A DNA stretch of 64,000 nt from Apostichopus japonicus (Eukaryota; Echinodermata; Holothuroidea; Aspidochirotida; Stichopodidae), in contig NC_092568.1 of the NCBI RefSeq assembly GCF_037975245.1, forward strand, positions 27,958,501-28,022,500, in the 5' to 3' direction. The notes beneath the pieces are model-generated. The model saw only the letters and a program-made list of their open reading frames with translations, did no database searches and was not told the DNA's origin. Below, one piece after another: positions 12,947 to 25,849 of this stretch (its first letter is position 1; every line of letters starts with the position of its first letter). The position numbers and the translations under genes were made by a program.

Positions 12947-13439
12947 CTATAGTTGAAATGTAATCAAAGCTCTTGCATTGCCACAGCGATATATTGTAAA
13001 TTTTTAAAATCAATATTAGGTTTATTGTTTTCATACTTCTACATGAAATATTCATCAAATGTTCATTCTTTTTTTCAATTAAAAGGGTAAAGCTAGTTAA
13101 AGGTACACTAGGAAATACTAAGTAATTACGGATGATCAGGTATCTTTCTTGACAATAGTTAATAAACTTAGACGCCATCAGATGGTCACATCATGTCTTT
13201 CTGTTTGTTTTTTATGTGTTAGAAGTGCCCCCCCCCACATTTTGATGGGTGAGGAAAACAATATCAAATGTCCCCCCACACATTTGGAAAAAGAGTAGTG
13301 TCGTGGCTCTATTTGGTTAGGGCTTACACATCTCAGGATTCATATAATCGAATATCACTCAATGTTGCTGAATGGAGAATTCCACCCAGATCTCGTGAGT
13401 TAGTACCCTGAGCTCTCCAACAATCTTAAGCTTAGTCTG

Positions 13440-13850
13440 CCTTTTTTTCGAGGCCAGTTCCAGTTGTCGTCGGTTGAAGGGTATAGACAAATATTCAAGT
13501 CGATGAATCCAGCGGTACGGGCTATGTTTGGTGAAGTCGAAGCTCTCTTGCGGTTGCTCCTCGTCTCCTCCGCCAGTTCGACGGAAGCCGAAAAATCTTT
13601 TAGTGCTTTGAGGCGTTTGAAGACAAGGCTACAGAGCACCATGACTCAACAGAGGCTGAACCATGTGATGGTGTTCCATATTCATCGCGAACGTCTAGCC
13701 CAGTTGAAGCCTGAGGAGTTAGCAGAAAGGTTTGTTGGTTCCTCGGTTTACAGACGCCGCATCTTCGGGCGATTCCAGTGGAAAACTAGTGCGCTCCGTC
13801 ATTATCACAAGAGACATCACTTCATAGCTAGAGCCAAAGCCTGTGCATAG
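13440..13850 (+). pseudogene. hAT transposase C-terminal fragment
   Basis: The frame 13464-13850 codes LLLVSSASSTEAEKSFSALRR followed by LKTRLQSTMTQQRLN and HVMVFHIHRERL, the hallmark of the hAT-family C-terminal dimerisation domain. The rest of the transposase (RNase H-like core, BED finger) is not seen upstream, so this is a fragment or a last exon of a dead element. It lies in the 3-kb insertion that separates the shared flank of gene 1 from gene 2. Confidence 0.8.
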
Positions 13851-14330
13851 TTGTTATTTAGTTGTAGATGTTGTTACAAAAACGGTGCCCGTTCCCTAAT
13901 ATTGGGAAAATTAAATAGGGAGCATATTCCGTGGCAGCGCATCCCATGTTACTTTGTTGATGAGTGATACCGGAGTTTACTCCACAGTGAAAACACTGGG
14001 TACACGCAGGGACGTCGCTAGAGGGGATGTGGGGTATCTTAGCCCCAAACTTGGTAAAACTGACGATAGTTGGAAATTGGAGTGCGACAGTCGGAATTTC
14101 CGACTGTCGCACTCTATCTAGTTTATCTAGGCCTAATCATTTATCCCTGTGATTGTGCATGACCTAAAAAGATTGAAAAATTTCGGTCAAAATTGACCTT
14201 TTAACCTGTCATATTTACCACGTTTTCCTTGCCACTTTGGGAAGTTGTATCTCGCGATTCTTATACTCCATCGTACAAAACTTGGTTTGATTTTGGATAC
14301 TACAAAAAAAAAATGCCTAATAGACCTACC

Positions 14331-16283
14331 TTCATAGGCGTAGGAGCCCAATTTGATTTGGGGGGGGGGGGGTTGTAACGACTTGCCCGAAAAATATAAT
14401 CAATTTTTTGCGCGCGTTCCACATGAAAATGTGCATTTCATATAGGCATGCAACGGTTTTAAATCGCATGCAAATAACATACAATCATTTATTACCCATT
14501 TCTTTCAGTAGGTGCCCAAAAAAGTTATCAGCATATTGCCCGAATTTTCACAAAAATATTTGGTGGGGGGGGTGGGCTAATTAGTTTGTGAAATGAGTGC
14601 CAGTGCCGGTACAAATGTATCGCAAAAAGTTTGGAACAAAAGTGCAGTCGCGACCTACCAACCTGGTTAACATGCTGGCGTTTGACGACTTTTGGCCAAA
14701 TTTATTAAGCTCGCTATACAAACTCGAATCTGGGCTTTGCCTAATTAGACAGTTATTAAAATTATTAATAATGGCGTATGAGGAAATGCACCATTTTGTG
14801 GTATGACTTCCAGGACGGCAAGTCGAGAAACTTACATGCAGTGGCGGATAGCTTCCTTCGACTATATGTCCGGGGACATTTTGGGACATCATTCCTATAG
14901 GTCAGGGGTGGGCAACCTACAGCGCGCGGGCCACATGCGGCCCGCCAGTGACTTTTTTTGCGGCCCTTGAGATGTCTCAAGAAAAAGGGAAAATCAATCT
15001 ATTTTACATCATCACCAAAAACGAGCTAGATGCTTAGAATTTATCTGCACCAATGATGCTGTCAGGTTGGTCTATTATCACCATCAATTATCAACTGGAT
15101 TGTATTGACATTATGCTTTGGTGAATACAGATTAGTACACACTCCTATTGCTTGAACGTCCTCGGAATCAACGGTTTGAAATCAACAACAGGTCGTTGGT
15201 TAGGTGCGGCCCTGTCAATCTTTCATTCCTAAAATCTGGCCTATTCATTCAAAAAGGTTGCCCACCCCTGCAATAGGCCTATACGTAGGCGTACGAGGCA
15301 GGGGGGGGCAGGGGGCAAACTGCCCCCCAAATTTCCAGAGGACAAGAAATTCGAGCAAAAGTCCTGAAAAATTCGGGCAGCCTAAGAGGAGATATATATA
15401 TATATATATAAAAATATATATATATGCAGTAGCTTGCCCGAATCTTTTTCATTTTTTGCCCGAAAATTCCGTGGAAAGCGTTTTGTGTTATTTGTTTTGT
15501 GACATTAATATTAACATAGGCCTAATGATTAAGCATCATGATGCCCGAATATTTCCGTGAAACACCACCGTAGGAGCAGTTCATCTGGGCTACCACGCTT
15601 TTTGCACTATCGCCCAAAATGATTAACAGGGAACGCCGCTCACAGTCGTGGTGACATGCATGCATGTAGATTAGCAGTCTCTGAAGTGAAAAAACAGCAG
15701 TAAACATTTTTTTCTAATTATTCAACTGTATACCTGGACATCCCCGACATGAGTGTATATAAGAAACATATTCTTTTTCATGGATGGTGGTGGGGGGGGG
15801 GGGTGCCTACAAGTCTAAAAGTACAGGTTTATCATATTCTTTGTTATTTTGTATACTTTTTTGTGAGACAAATTGCAGTCTCACCCGACACAGCGACATT
15901 TTCCCGCCTACAATGTGTGTTTTTCTGGAGGTAGCTGAGTACTGTGTTAAAATAATAAATACGGTAAAAAATATACTGTCCTATTTTCCCCCTTTAAAGT
16001 TATTTTACCATTTTTTCTTCTTCTAATTTACCAAATTATTGGGGGAAGTGTAAATTTCTTAACATGAGATTATAAAATAAAGAATGTATAGATGTAACTT
16101 GCAAGGCCTCAGAAGTGCCATTTCCGGCAATCTGAGAGGCATTTTTTGCCAAAAATTTCCTTCTACGCGCCAACCGATGGTGTCGCTCCGCTTAGATAGT
16201 ATTTATGGCCGGAATACTCGAATCGATTACGTCCCCCCCCCCCCCCCACGTTTCAAATCGGATTGAAGCCCCTGCACTGTTGA
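14331..16283. mobile_element. Possible older repeat surrounding the MITE
   Basis: The left edge (GCGTAGGAGCC then a G run) and the right edge (a C run then AATCGGATTGAAGCCCCTGCA) are loosely inverted copies. The interior holds phrases such as TTGCCCGAA and CCTGAAAAATTCGGGCA, G/C homopolymers and a (TA)n tract near 15392-15424. It may be two nested repeats rather than one. No protein-coding signal. Confidence 0.3.
14903..15270. mobile_element. Short non-autonomous hAT element (MITE)
   Basis: The inverted ends CAGGGGTGGGCAACC and GGTTGCCCACCCCTG are perfect over 15 bp. The flanking 8-mers CTATAGGT and CAATAGGC match at 6 of 8 positions, consistent with an aged 8-bp target duplication, as made by hAT transposases. 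Inside, GCGGGCCACATGCGGCCCG is typical of hAT-related short repeats. No coding capacity. Confidence 0.75.
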
Positions 16284-16289
16284 AATAGC

Positions 16290-16488
16290 ACTGTCTATAA
16301 ATACCAATCTTTGGACCCTCAATATTATGATTGTGTAAATACTTTAGAAGCAATCATTTAATGATATCTTAATGATATAAAAACAATCTTTCAACTACTT
16401 TATATAATAATCGTTTGATACTCTGTATAACGAATGATTAAATACTTTATAAAGCAATCGTTCGATGGCGCTCTATGTATATTTGAAA
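16290..16488. repeat. Degenerate CTATATAA-rich repeats upstream of gene 2
   Basis: Loose units of about 35-40 bp combine TTTAAATACTxTATATAA with AACAATC. Related blocks precede gene 3 (26755-27099) and gene 4 (43385-44250), always ending at the conserved promoter/leader block. Role unknown. Confidence 0.5.
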
Positions 16489-16848
16489 GCCTGATATAAT
16501 AACCTGATGTGCACGAGCCTACAGTGTTCGGCACTAACTTTGTGCCATCTGACAGACACAGTTAGTTCTTCAATAGTAGTCTCTTTTTAACCTAATTAAA
16601 CAAATGTTGTCAGTAGCTTGGTCTACGGCCTGCCAAAAATTACTAAGTATAACGGATTTCGTCGTTGCGTTGACTGTTGTGATGGTTGGTGATCGGATCT
16701 AACCTACAAAGTGCCTATATACGATACACATGAAGTAGTTACATATAGGATTAACTACATCGTTATAGCATGTGAGTACATCTGGCAACGTCGATCGAGC
16801 ATTTCGATAGCCTCCACCTGACTGAGTATCAACAATAGTTAAAGAAAT
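16489..16848 (+). promoter_or_regulatory. Conserved promoter/leader block of gene 2
   Basis: About 360 bp upstream of the start codon are nearly the same before gene 3 (27100-27449) and gene 4 (44251-44610), starting at GCCTGATATAATA. The block is expected to contain the promoter and 5' UTR. No single TATA box or factor site can be assigned with confidence. Confidence 0.5.
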
Positions 16849-16909
16849 ATGGGGAACAGAAATAGCCGTAAAAGACAAACTGATTCTTGTCCTAGTCACA
16901 CCAATGGAG
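16849..16909 (+). CDS. Gene 2 exon 1: MGNRNS start
   Basis: Encodes [20 protein letters not shown], then one G before a GTAAGT donor. Gly2, Ser6 and following basic residues suit a myristoyl-plus-basic membrane anchor. Nearly identical to exon 1 of genes 3 and 4. Confidence 0.65.
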
Positions 16910-18771
16910 GTAAGTTTAACGACTGAAAATGCGATACAGTTATGATCATATAGGCCTACGTATGTATGGGTTAATTACACTATGGATTCCAAAGCTGTTT
17001 TAAATGTTGTATACCTAGAATAGGCATGTCTTACAAATATTGTAATATGACATCACACGATCATACTGCGATGTCTTAAGAGGGGGTACTTTTTTTGTTC
17101 GGCATTATTAATTTGCTGGTATCATGATATTGTCGCATATGTCGATAATGTGTTATGTTTACTGTCTCATCTATTGGTAAAAGTAAAACGTTCATTCGTT
17201 AACTAAACGTAACAGCGAAACGCTGAATATCCAGAATTGATTTATGATTCGGTGAACTAGCAATGACTTGTTTTACCATCAATTCCATGGTTGCTGTTAT
17301 TTTGTGTGGATGCGCATGTGTGTGTGTTTGTGCTTTCTTATTCAAGAAAAACAATACTTTCTTTATCATACTTCTTTGTCCGTCTTTATCTTACTGGTCC
17401 AAAAACCCGTGAGAAGTTTACATACTAAGCGTGTAGTATTGCAGACCTATTTGTGTTTTCCTCTTCAATTGCAGACCAGTTGCAGCCTAGCCTTATATCA
17501 AGGAGATTGTGGTCACTCAGCCTATGTACGAATTACGAAGATCAAGAAATTGGAAATGGGCTTTGTACCTCATGCAATCAACTATACCGTGTGAATGCCA
17601 ATTATGGCAGGACACCTAACGAAACCGACCCAAATCAATGGCAAACATTTACGATCACTGAAAGTAAGCAGCGTCCTTTTTCGAAATGTTCGCAAAGTTA
17701 TAAAGGTTATAAAGGTAGACAATTTTTGCCTCACTTCATCAATTGTGCATTTGTACGTTAATTTAAAGTATACTATCTAATTCGAATTAGCTGATCTACT
17801 GCTGTACAGCAGGTTAATCGATTTAATTCGGAATAAGTTTCCGTTCTATCGTAATTCCCTTGAAATACTACATAAACTGTTTACTGTACTTTCTGACCAG
17901 AACTTTTCTTTACCCTCAAACTACCCAATACGTAAACGATAACTGTCAATCATGGTTTCTATTTTAGATGACTATAACGTGCATCCACCGTCTACACAAA
18001 ATGAATGTCTGTGCTCTCAGCCAGGTTGTATCAACTATGAAGACAAATCAAATGTTATGTCGTTTTGCACTCAGTGCTATGAGAATTATGAAAAGGTACT
18101 TGGCTGTCCTTCAGACACATCATGGTACCATAGATACGATAAAAACCGCACTGAAGCAGTCTCTTCAACCAATATGGCCATTCAAGGTAGGAATCCAAAA
18201 GAAAACCAACATCAAACATGTCTTAATGATATAAAGGCCCTATATTTCAATGAAGTATATTATAAACTGATAAACCTTTCATCCATTTGTAATAAAACTG
18301 TTGTGGGAACTGTGTATTTTCTAACACGTCTTCAGTTTTACAACGTTGTACTTGTATTGATTCACTTTTAATCGTCAATGCCATTGGTTGTAAACATTTG
18401 TAGCAACTCTTGTGGTATATTGTTCATACATTATAGAAATTGACAGTATTAGAATGAGTATAATGTATTTTATATCAATTGTACTGTATAGTTACATATG
18501 GAACACATCCGATCTTACATACAGTGAGTCAAATCACACGATGAACATGAAACAGAGCAAATGAGAGCAAAATGCCTTGAATGAAGCTATTAAATAAGCT
18601 ATTATAACTTTGAGTATGGTTTGCATACTGTATTTTTTCACAATTAAAAATGCAAAACTTCCATATTCAAATGTGACAATGTGGTTATAGTTAATTATCG
18701 AATTTAATACATATCTTTAATATATTTGTTTAATATATCGAATCGAATATATTAGAACTCATTACGATTTC

Positions 18772-18806
<35 letters not shown>

Positions 18807-21800
18807 TTCATTAGAGAGGGTTTGGTTCTGTAATGTTCTTTATTCAAAATTAGTTTTACAAACAGGAAACTTTTTTCTGACAGTTTCTTCCATTCTTCTA
18901 AAAGAAACCAATTTCCTCAGGAACAATATTGAACACCTGGACAGAGTTGTGAGAATTTAATATATAAAGAGTTTGACTCTGTATCCCGAAGTTATTTGGA
19001 CAGTTCATGAAGTACAAAACCTCAGTCAGATTGTGTCAGTCATATGATCAATAGTTTTGAACATTTTAATACATTGCACCCTGAACCATCTGCCAACAGA
19101 GAGCCAGAGACTCAGCAGAGACTCATACAGCACTGGCCTGTACAGGCCTGCAACAACTACAGATCCTCTCAGCTCACGCAACAGCTCACAAAGGTCTGCA
19201 TATGACGGCATCAGTGCTGGATCAAGAACCACTGACACTTCTTACAGCAGACCCACTTGTACCTCTTACACCAGAACCACCTTTGCCACTTCTGCTCAAC
19301 CCACTGGTACCCATTTGTCTAGACCCACTGATACCCCTTCTACCAGAACTACTGTTAACCCTTTCACTAGACCCACTGTTTACCCTCCCACTAGACCCAC
19401 TGGTACCCCTCCCACTAGACCCACTGGTACCCATTTGACTAGACCCACTGGTACCCCTTCTACCAGAACCGCTGCCAGTTCTGCTTACACCAAAGCTGCT
19501 GATTCGTCAAGTTCCTTGTACACCAGCAATACATTGTTCAACTATAATGTGAAACAACCAACTCCAAGTGCAAGTTCTGCAGGTGGTGGACATGGTTATT
19601 CCAGCAGTGGGAGTGTTACATCTAGTGATAGCCAACATAATGCATTGTGCCAGCAGAACGCTTACATGAGTAATCAGGACAATGCAGGTGCAAGACCCAA
19701 GCAATACAAAGGTACCGTTTTGAATTATATTCAAGGGTGATATAGTTAGAGTTAAAGCAAACAAGCAATACAAATGTATTGAATTATATTCAAAGGTAAT
19801 ATAGTCAAAGCATTCCAGAAAATGATCTGTAGCTTACATTATAGAGTTCTTTGTGATGGACAACTCTCCAAAATAGAAGGCAATCATGTTTCACATGTTT
19901 CATGCAAATATTTGAGTATTAATTGAAATGTCAGGGGCTACCATTTTGCCACTGTCTGATGTCATATGCCAACTATTTACAAGAACCATCCCAAAACAAT
20001 TCATCACAGAGAAGAAGGCAAATTTTGAGATTATTTGAGATATTACCTTTTGACCCCCACAGTTGCTCCAAGTGTGACAACTAACAAGGGTCATAGGTGT
20101 ATAAGTCAGCCATCACAGTACCAAGCCTCGAAAAACTGTTTTCATCCTTTTGACTGAGTATGCACTGTTCAAAATTATTTCAGCACATTCAGAAACTGAA
20201 CGTTGACCAATGATGTTGGAAGTTGAAAGGTCTAAAGCCAGAAATTTTGAATTTTGAGGCTGAAGGAAACCTGAATGTGATGATCATTGGGTAATGGTCT
20301 CAAACGAGCTATTGTGTAGCTTTCTAATCCTTAGATTCTCTCTATTTAACTATATATTTTAGCAGAGTTGTAGCATAACAAAAATGTTTTTCTTGATTAA
20401 ATAATTGTTTTTTTCTCTATTCTTTATTCTAAATCTTATATTTTTTGCCAGAATCCAAATATCTTTGTTCTCATTCAATATATGATTTACTTTTTATATA
20501 TTTTTCTGAACCTTGTATTGTTGACAGCAACCAACCAAGCCAAGCCAAAGCCCCTCATGGATGTTGTAGTGAAACCAAAGGAGTCCACTGCCAGTAACAC
20601 ATCTAGTGACACTATTTCAGCTTTACCAGGTAGTAAACCAAGTGAAACTTCTACAAAGCAATCATCAAAGAAAGGTAAGTAGGATTTGTCCAACAAGAAG
20701 AATCCTTCTTTTTTATGAAATAAGACAAAACTTTATGCTTACCAGTGTCTAATATTGATGTCCACGAATAGTATAGGCTTCATAATTGACGCACCTTCAG
20801 ATATTACTAGCAACGATACAGTGGTCGACCTAAACTTTTTGCAGTCAGGCAGAGTTCAATATTTCATGACTTTGAATCCATTTCAGGTATGTGCTGACCA
20901 AATTGTGTTTTTTTTTTAAAGCTATTAACATCCTCCCCTCAGCTTTGTACGTATTTGTGGCATTTGGAAATCTTACTCCCTAAAAATAACCAATATAATC
21001 CCACTAGTATCTGGGACCTGAACGTCTGAGCTTAGAGGCTCAGAGCATAGAAAACAGCATCCAGAGTCAAGTGATGTATACTAACAGTTAGCTTATCGAC
21101 AAATGCGTCAAGTTAGGAGTATGAAAGAACTTGACACGGCAGACATTTTGTGGTCAAATTCTCCTCAATTGTACGGTGCATAAGTACAGAACCTTAAATA
21201 ATTTTAGTTCATTATATTTCTGAGGAACTACGCATATGAAAAACACATACAGTTGAGTGATTTGGATTTTTCCTTGTGCGTCAATTGTTAGCCCACCATG
21301 CTATAAATGAGAAGGCCAGGAGTTAGCTAAGGCAGGGTTAAAAAAATTGAAAAAGTGTTTGTCGACAAGGTAAAAAAAGGTGATTAAATTGCACCTGTGT
21401 TGCTTGTTGCACTTTTCATGACAGAATAATACCAGTTACTCTAATTTTCAATATGTCCTTGAATTGCAAGCTGTACAGCAACAGGTTCAAAGTCCGCCTT
21501 CATCAATCTTTGGACAACCTAAGGTGGTGTGTAAAAGCTACACTAATATGTCACCGTTTCCATTGAATTGATTTAAGTTTGTTTGAATATCCAAAGAGGT
21601 CTTGAAGTGATGACTACCGTGATGCAAAATATGAAATGCTCATCAGGACAATAGTTTAATTATTGCAGGTATTCTAGTATTAAAAACAGTATACAACCAC
21701 CTCCTCCCATAAAATGTACTCATTGTAATGATTTCATCAAAACTGAATCGATGTCCGTGGAATACTTAATTTGATGTTGGATAAGAAATATTATACAAAG

Positions 21801-23898
21801 TAGACAAATTTATAAAAAAAACCCTTATAAACAGGTGTCGCTTTTCTTTCTTTCATATACACACTACATTAATATCTTATCTTCAGTATTGTAAATGTTA
21901 AGAAGCCTCAACAGCTACTTCACAATAAAGTAAATCAATAATTTTGCTGAAAGTAGAAACACTTTCGTACTGTTGCAAATATTACATAAGCAATCTTTTG
22001 GGGAAAAGAAATTGCTAAGGAAGGTAGCAGAAAAGCTTGCTTTTTCTGTGCGTTATCACATTAGTTTCTTATTATTCACATTAAAACTTCTACGTGGATT
22101 ACTTCTTACATAGAATGTTATAGTTAGACTAGGACTATTATATGATAGGCAAACAGATGTCATGAACAATAAAAGAAAGATACTCTTTGAAATTGAAACA
22201 ACCGTTATTTCCATTTGCAAATTGCACTGATGGTGCCAATAAATCATATTTGTTGATTTCTTTTATATCTTATCTGTAACTTTATCTCATTTTTGTATAT
22301 GTACATTCTTCTGCAGACTCCCAAGGAGTGCTTGTGAAAACCATGAGAGATAACCTGCTATGCCCCATTTGTCTTGACCTGCTGGAAATGCAAAAACACT
22401 TCCATGTCAACATGTGGTCTGCAAAGAATGCCTAGAACAATGGGTGACAATGAAGGGTGAGCTGAGATGCCCCACCTGTAATACCAGACAAAAGGAGCCA
22501 TTTGGTGGAGTCAATGGGTTACCTTCTAACTTTATGTTGAACACTCTGGCAGCAGAGATAAGGAAACTAGACACACAGGATGAAACAGAGACAGGTATCT
22601 TTGAGGAAGAGGTGGAGGAAGAGGATGACAAGGAGGATGAGAAGGAATCAGGGTCTGGCAGCCCTCTAGCAGCATCTTTGTCTCCTACAAATTCATGTGT
22701 AGATTTAACTTCCGGTTACACCAGCTGGCAGAGTATTCCTGTGGCTGAGACAAGTTTCTTGGAAATACTGGGGAAGCAATTCAAGGCGAAGGGATCCACT
22801 GTAAAGCTTAAGCTGCAGTTTTGTAATGTAGAGGGCCAACCTATTCGAGGCAAATCCAGAGATGGTATTACAGCTTTTGTTGTACATCCGGACAGAGAGA
22901 GAATTCCGATTCTAGACGTAGCCTTCAGGAAGAGGAGTGGAGATTTCACAGTCAGTTTTGCAGCAGAGCAGATAGGAATACATTTAGTTGAGGTAACCCT
23001 GAACGGAGAGTCAGTTGTTGGATCCCCAGCAAAAATTGTGGTACGACCAAACGGGATTATGGATCGCACACTGAACCCAACTTTGCATGCACCCAAGGGA
23101 ATTTCGGCCACACCTGATGAAATTTATGTCACAGACGAAAGTGACAAGGTCTATGTTCAAACAGATTGGCAGGGTGGTTTTGGCATGGACAAACCACACC
23201 ACAAAGAGTGTACACAGATATCACCCTTTGGTATCGCAAAATACAATGATAAGCTCTTCATCACAGATAGCTTCAACAGTTGCATCTACGTTTATATTCA
23301 CATGGCATGCACGAACAACTTTGGCAAACGAATACTAGAGCAACCGACTGGGATAGCAGTGAGTAAAGATGGTAACATCTACGTTGCAGACTGTGCATCA
23401 AATACTATTGACGTATTTAGGCACAATTATTCCCACATACGAAGCATTGACCTCAAGGGGAATGGTTCCCTCACACATCTTGCTGTTAACCAATCAGAGG
23501 ATAGAATTATAGTGGCAGACGACAAAACCAACCTTATCAAGATCATCGATCTTAACAGGGATAGGATGGTCAAATCCATCAAGACAAGGATCAGTCAAGC
23601 ACCGGCAACGCCTTTTGGTGTTGCATTGGATGATGAGGACAATATATATGTATCAGTGACTTTTGACCCATCAAAGTTGAACAAAAGAAATGAGACAGCT
23701 AGGAATGTCAGGCGAAAAGGAGCTGTCGTAACGTATAATTCGGATGGTTATTTCCTTGGCACGATCGGCGAAAAAGAATTGATAAATCCCCGTGGTATTT
23801 GCTTTATCAATGATGATGACGATTCACCTCAACTCTTGGTTGTTGAAGGTGGTGATTGTGCATCACAGTCTGGGTGTATAAAAGTATTCAGAATGTAA
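16849..23898 (+). CDS. Gene 2: two-finger A20-RING-filamin-NHL gene with a one-base frameshift in the RING
   Basis: Exons 16849-16909, 17475-17663, 17968-18186, 19055-19711, 20528-20674 and 22317-23898, all joined in phase 1. The sum of 2855 nt is one short of a multiple of three: relative to gene 1, one A is missing from the GAAAATGC run at about 22385-22388, and the frame then meets TAG at 22433. Everything else is open, including 494 codons after the lesion. The product would be cut in the RING. Either a recent pseudogene, a natural RING-less allele, or an assembly error in an A run. Finger 1 has also lost its first Cys (Trp33). 3' half nearly identical to gene 1; 5' half nearly identical to genes 3 and 4. 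Confidence 0.65.
17475..17663 (+). CDS. Gene 2 exon 2: first A20-like finger, one ligand lost
   Basis: The acceptor is TTCAATTGCAG and the donor GTAAGC; both ends are phase 1. The finger CxxxxC-TNYEDQ-(x6)-CTSC is intact in genes 3 and 4, but here the first Cys codon TGT is TGG (17510-17512, Trp33). Zinc binding by this finger is therefore doubtful. Confidence 0.65.
17968..18186 (+). CDS. Gene 2 exon 3: second A20-type finger
   Basis: The acceptor is TTCTATTTTAG and the donor GTAGGA; phase 1. [14 protein letters not shown] continues to FCTQCYENY, with Cys99-x4-Cys104-x12-Cys117-x2-Cys120 in A20 spacing, all ligands present. Closest in sequence to the single finger of gene 1. Confidence 0.75.
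18776..18803. repeat. (TA)n tract at the module boundary of gene 2
   Basis: About 14 TA units in the intron between finger 2 and the repeat exon. Upstream sequence matches genes 3 and 4; downstream sequence matches genes 1 and 3. Confidence 0.9.
19055..19711 (+). CDS. Gene 2 exon 4: Thr/Pro octapeptide repeat linker
   Basis: Same acceptor context (ATCAATAG) as gene 1. About 10 octapeptide units against about 16 in gene 1, then the Ser/Gly tail and GARPKQYK. Frame fully open. Alternative open frames inside this exon come from the stop-free 24-bp unit and are not genes. Confidence 0.65.
20528..20674 (+). CDS. Gene 2 exon 5: linker
   Basis: 49 codons, with only a single residue (Ser for Ile) different from gene 1. 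GTAAGT donor and TTGTTGACAG acceptor kept. Confidence 0.6.
22317..23898 (+). CDS. Gene 2 exon 6: RING (frameshifted)-filamin-NHL
   Basis: CTGCAG acceptor at 22311-22316. The frame reads DSQGVLVKTM and the first RING Cys pair (CPIC), then shifts at the missing A (about 22385-22388) and stops at 22433. From the next frame, 22414-23898 is open and codes the rest of the RING, the acidic run, filamin and NHL domains at about 93% identity to gene 1. A Met at 22450 could start a RING-less protein, but there is no evidence for its use. AATAAA at 23977. Confidence 0.75.
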
Positions 23899-25770
23899 TA
23901 AAAACTTAAGCTGTCTTCCTAAAAACTGAACACTGTAAAATTAACATTAAATGATATGGGATGACTACATATTGTAAATAAAATCTATTGAACAAAGCAA
24001 CATGCATTACCTTTCATTATCCTAAACGAAATACTATTTCATATATAACGGTGCCATATATATATTTCCAGTACATGTGTGGAAAAAGAAAATTGAAAGG
24101 CAGTAATTGTGCACTTGGATCAATCATTAATTTCTCTTAGACATAGAAAAGGTTGTTTCGAAGAATTTTTGATTGGGTCAAGAGGCATTGTACAACTTCA
24201 GCAGTAGATTATTCCCCTAATATTTACTCGTCTTTATTGAGGGAAAATCCGTACTTGAAGTTATTCTCCAAAAGGGCCCTCTCGCATACACGTGGATGCT
24301 GAAATAAAGTCATAGCAATATATGTAAATCTACTCAAAGTTATATGATTTTTTAACATTTTGGTCATTCTTTTATAGCTTAGTTTTGGTTCCTGTGATTC
24401 AAAGATTCAATGAAATCATGTGGTTTGAGCAAAGCTCACCTACAGCTGGGTACTTTGTTTTTCTTGCCAAAGTTTGCTGTGTATTCCTTATTCAGGAGCT
24501 GATGATATGATATAATGATATGAAAATCCACTTTCTTTTTTTCTTCATGACGGATGTGCAATGGGAGTAAGATCTTTAAAGGCAAAGAAACTAGATTTTA
24601 CGTAGAATTGTGCAAAATGTCCGAAGGTTTGCTCAATTCAAAGATACAGTATCACGCTATACTGTCTGGGAGCAACAAGTTTCCATTTTAGAGTAAATGG
24701 TTTATAATTGACTCCGTCTATTAAGAGCCAGAAGTGTTTGCGACCACAAAAATCCTTGAGGTAAATTAAGGAATATCCAATTATATTTGAAATATCTGTC
24801 TCGCTAAGATGGACACACCGGTACGTTAGAACCCGACACCAAATTATACCTTTAGGCAGCGGATTGTGTTTCTAGCGCACCATTTCCCGCCACATAAAGT
24901 GAGTCAACACAGACTGTATCGTTAGCTTCCTGTATTAGTGTAAATATTATATACTCAATCTTAGAAATATAACTAAATATGAGCTCAAGACAATGGGCTA
25001 GCATAATTTACATAAAACATTCTGGGCTAGTTGGTATAGTGTAATTAAGTGATCACATTTCTTTGCTGATTACTGTTTTGGTGAGAAGGAGGGGGGGGGG
25101 GTTGTGTTAATGTGGTTAGGTAAGGCAAGAATACCTGTTTCATAACATTGATATGAAAATTAAAGTGAAAACTGTAATGTGACTCAAAGTACGGTGTGTC
25201 AATCCAGTGCCAATGATTCAGGTGGTTACAAGTCTTCTCCCTTGTGTCCACTGATCCATCTATCCTTCTCTTTCGTTGAGCTGTCATTTTTTCATTCTTG
25301 TCATATAAATCCAATGAAACATCATCATTAATGATTGCCAAACATTGTTCATGTCCTTTTAATACTTTCAGGTATAAGGTAGTTCCATGTGTCTTTTGCT
25401 CATTCATTTCTGATTTATTGTCATATTTACCCCACTGGTAGATAAACGTCCGCGAAGCTATAGTTGAAATTTAATCATAGCTCTTGCATGGCCACAGCTA
25501 TATATTGTAAATTTTTAAAATCAATATTAGGTTTATTGCTTTCATACTTCTACATGAAATATTCATCAAATGTTTATTCTTTTATCAATTAATAGGGTAA
25601 AGCTATTTAAAGGTACACAAGAAAATACTAAGTACTTACGGATGATCAGGTGTCTTTCTTGACAATGGTTAAATATTAGATTCAGTTTGGACCTATGAAT
25701 AATAAACTTAGACGCCATCAGATGGTCACATCATGTCTTTCTGTTTGTTTTTTATGTGTTAGTTTTTTGT
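23899..25770. other. 3' flank of gene 2
   Basis: Copy of the gene 1 flank with small deletions. Contains the poly(A) signal at 23977-23982, a G run near 25091 and the second copy of the possible minus-strand exon (25045-25457). Confidence 0.55.
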
Positions 25771-25849
25771 ACAGTGTATATCCTTAGTGATCAAGTAGAC
25801 ACAAGGGTCGGATTAAGCTTGTGTGTGTGAATATTTATAGTTTTGATGC

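Larger units (their letters stand above)
11287..13221. other. Conserved 3' flank of gene 1
   Basis: This flank is closely repeated after gene 2 (23899-25760) and gene 3 (40537-42500), showing that the duplicated unit extends well past the genes. It holds the poly(A) signal and a possible minus-strand exon (12657-12946). Homology with the other flanks stops near 13220, where inserted elements begin. Confidence 0.6.
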
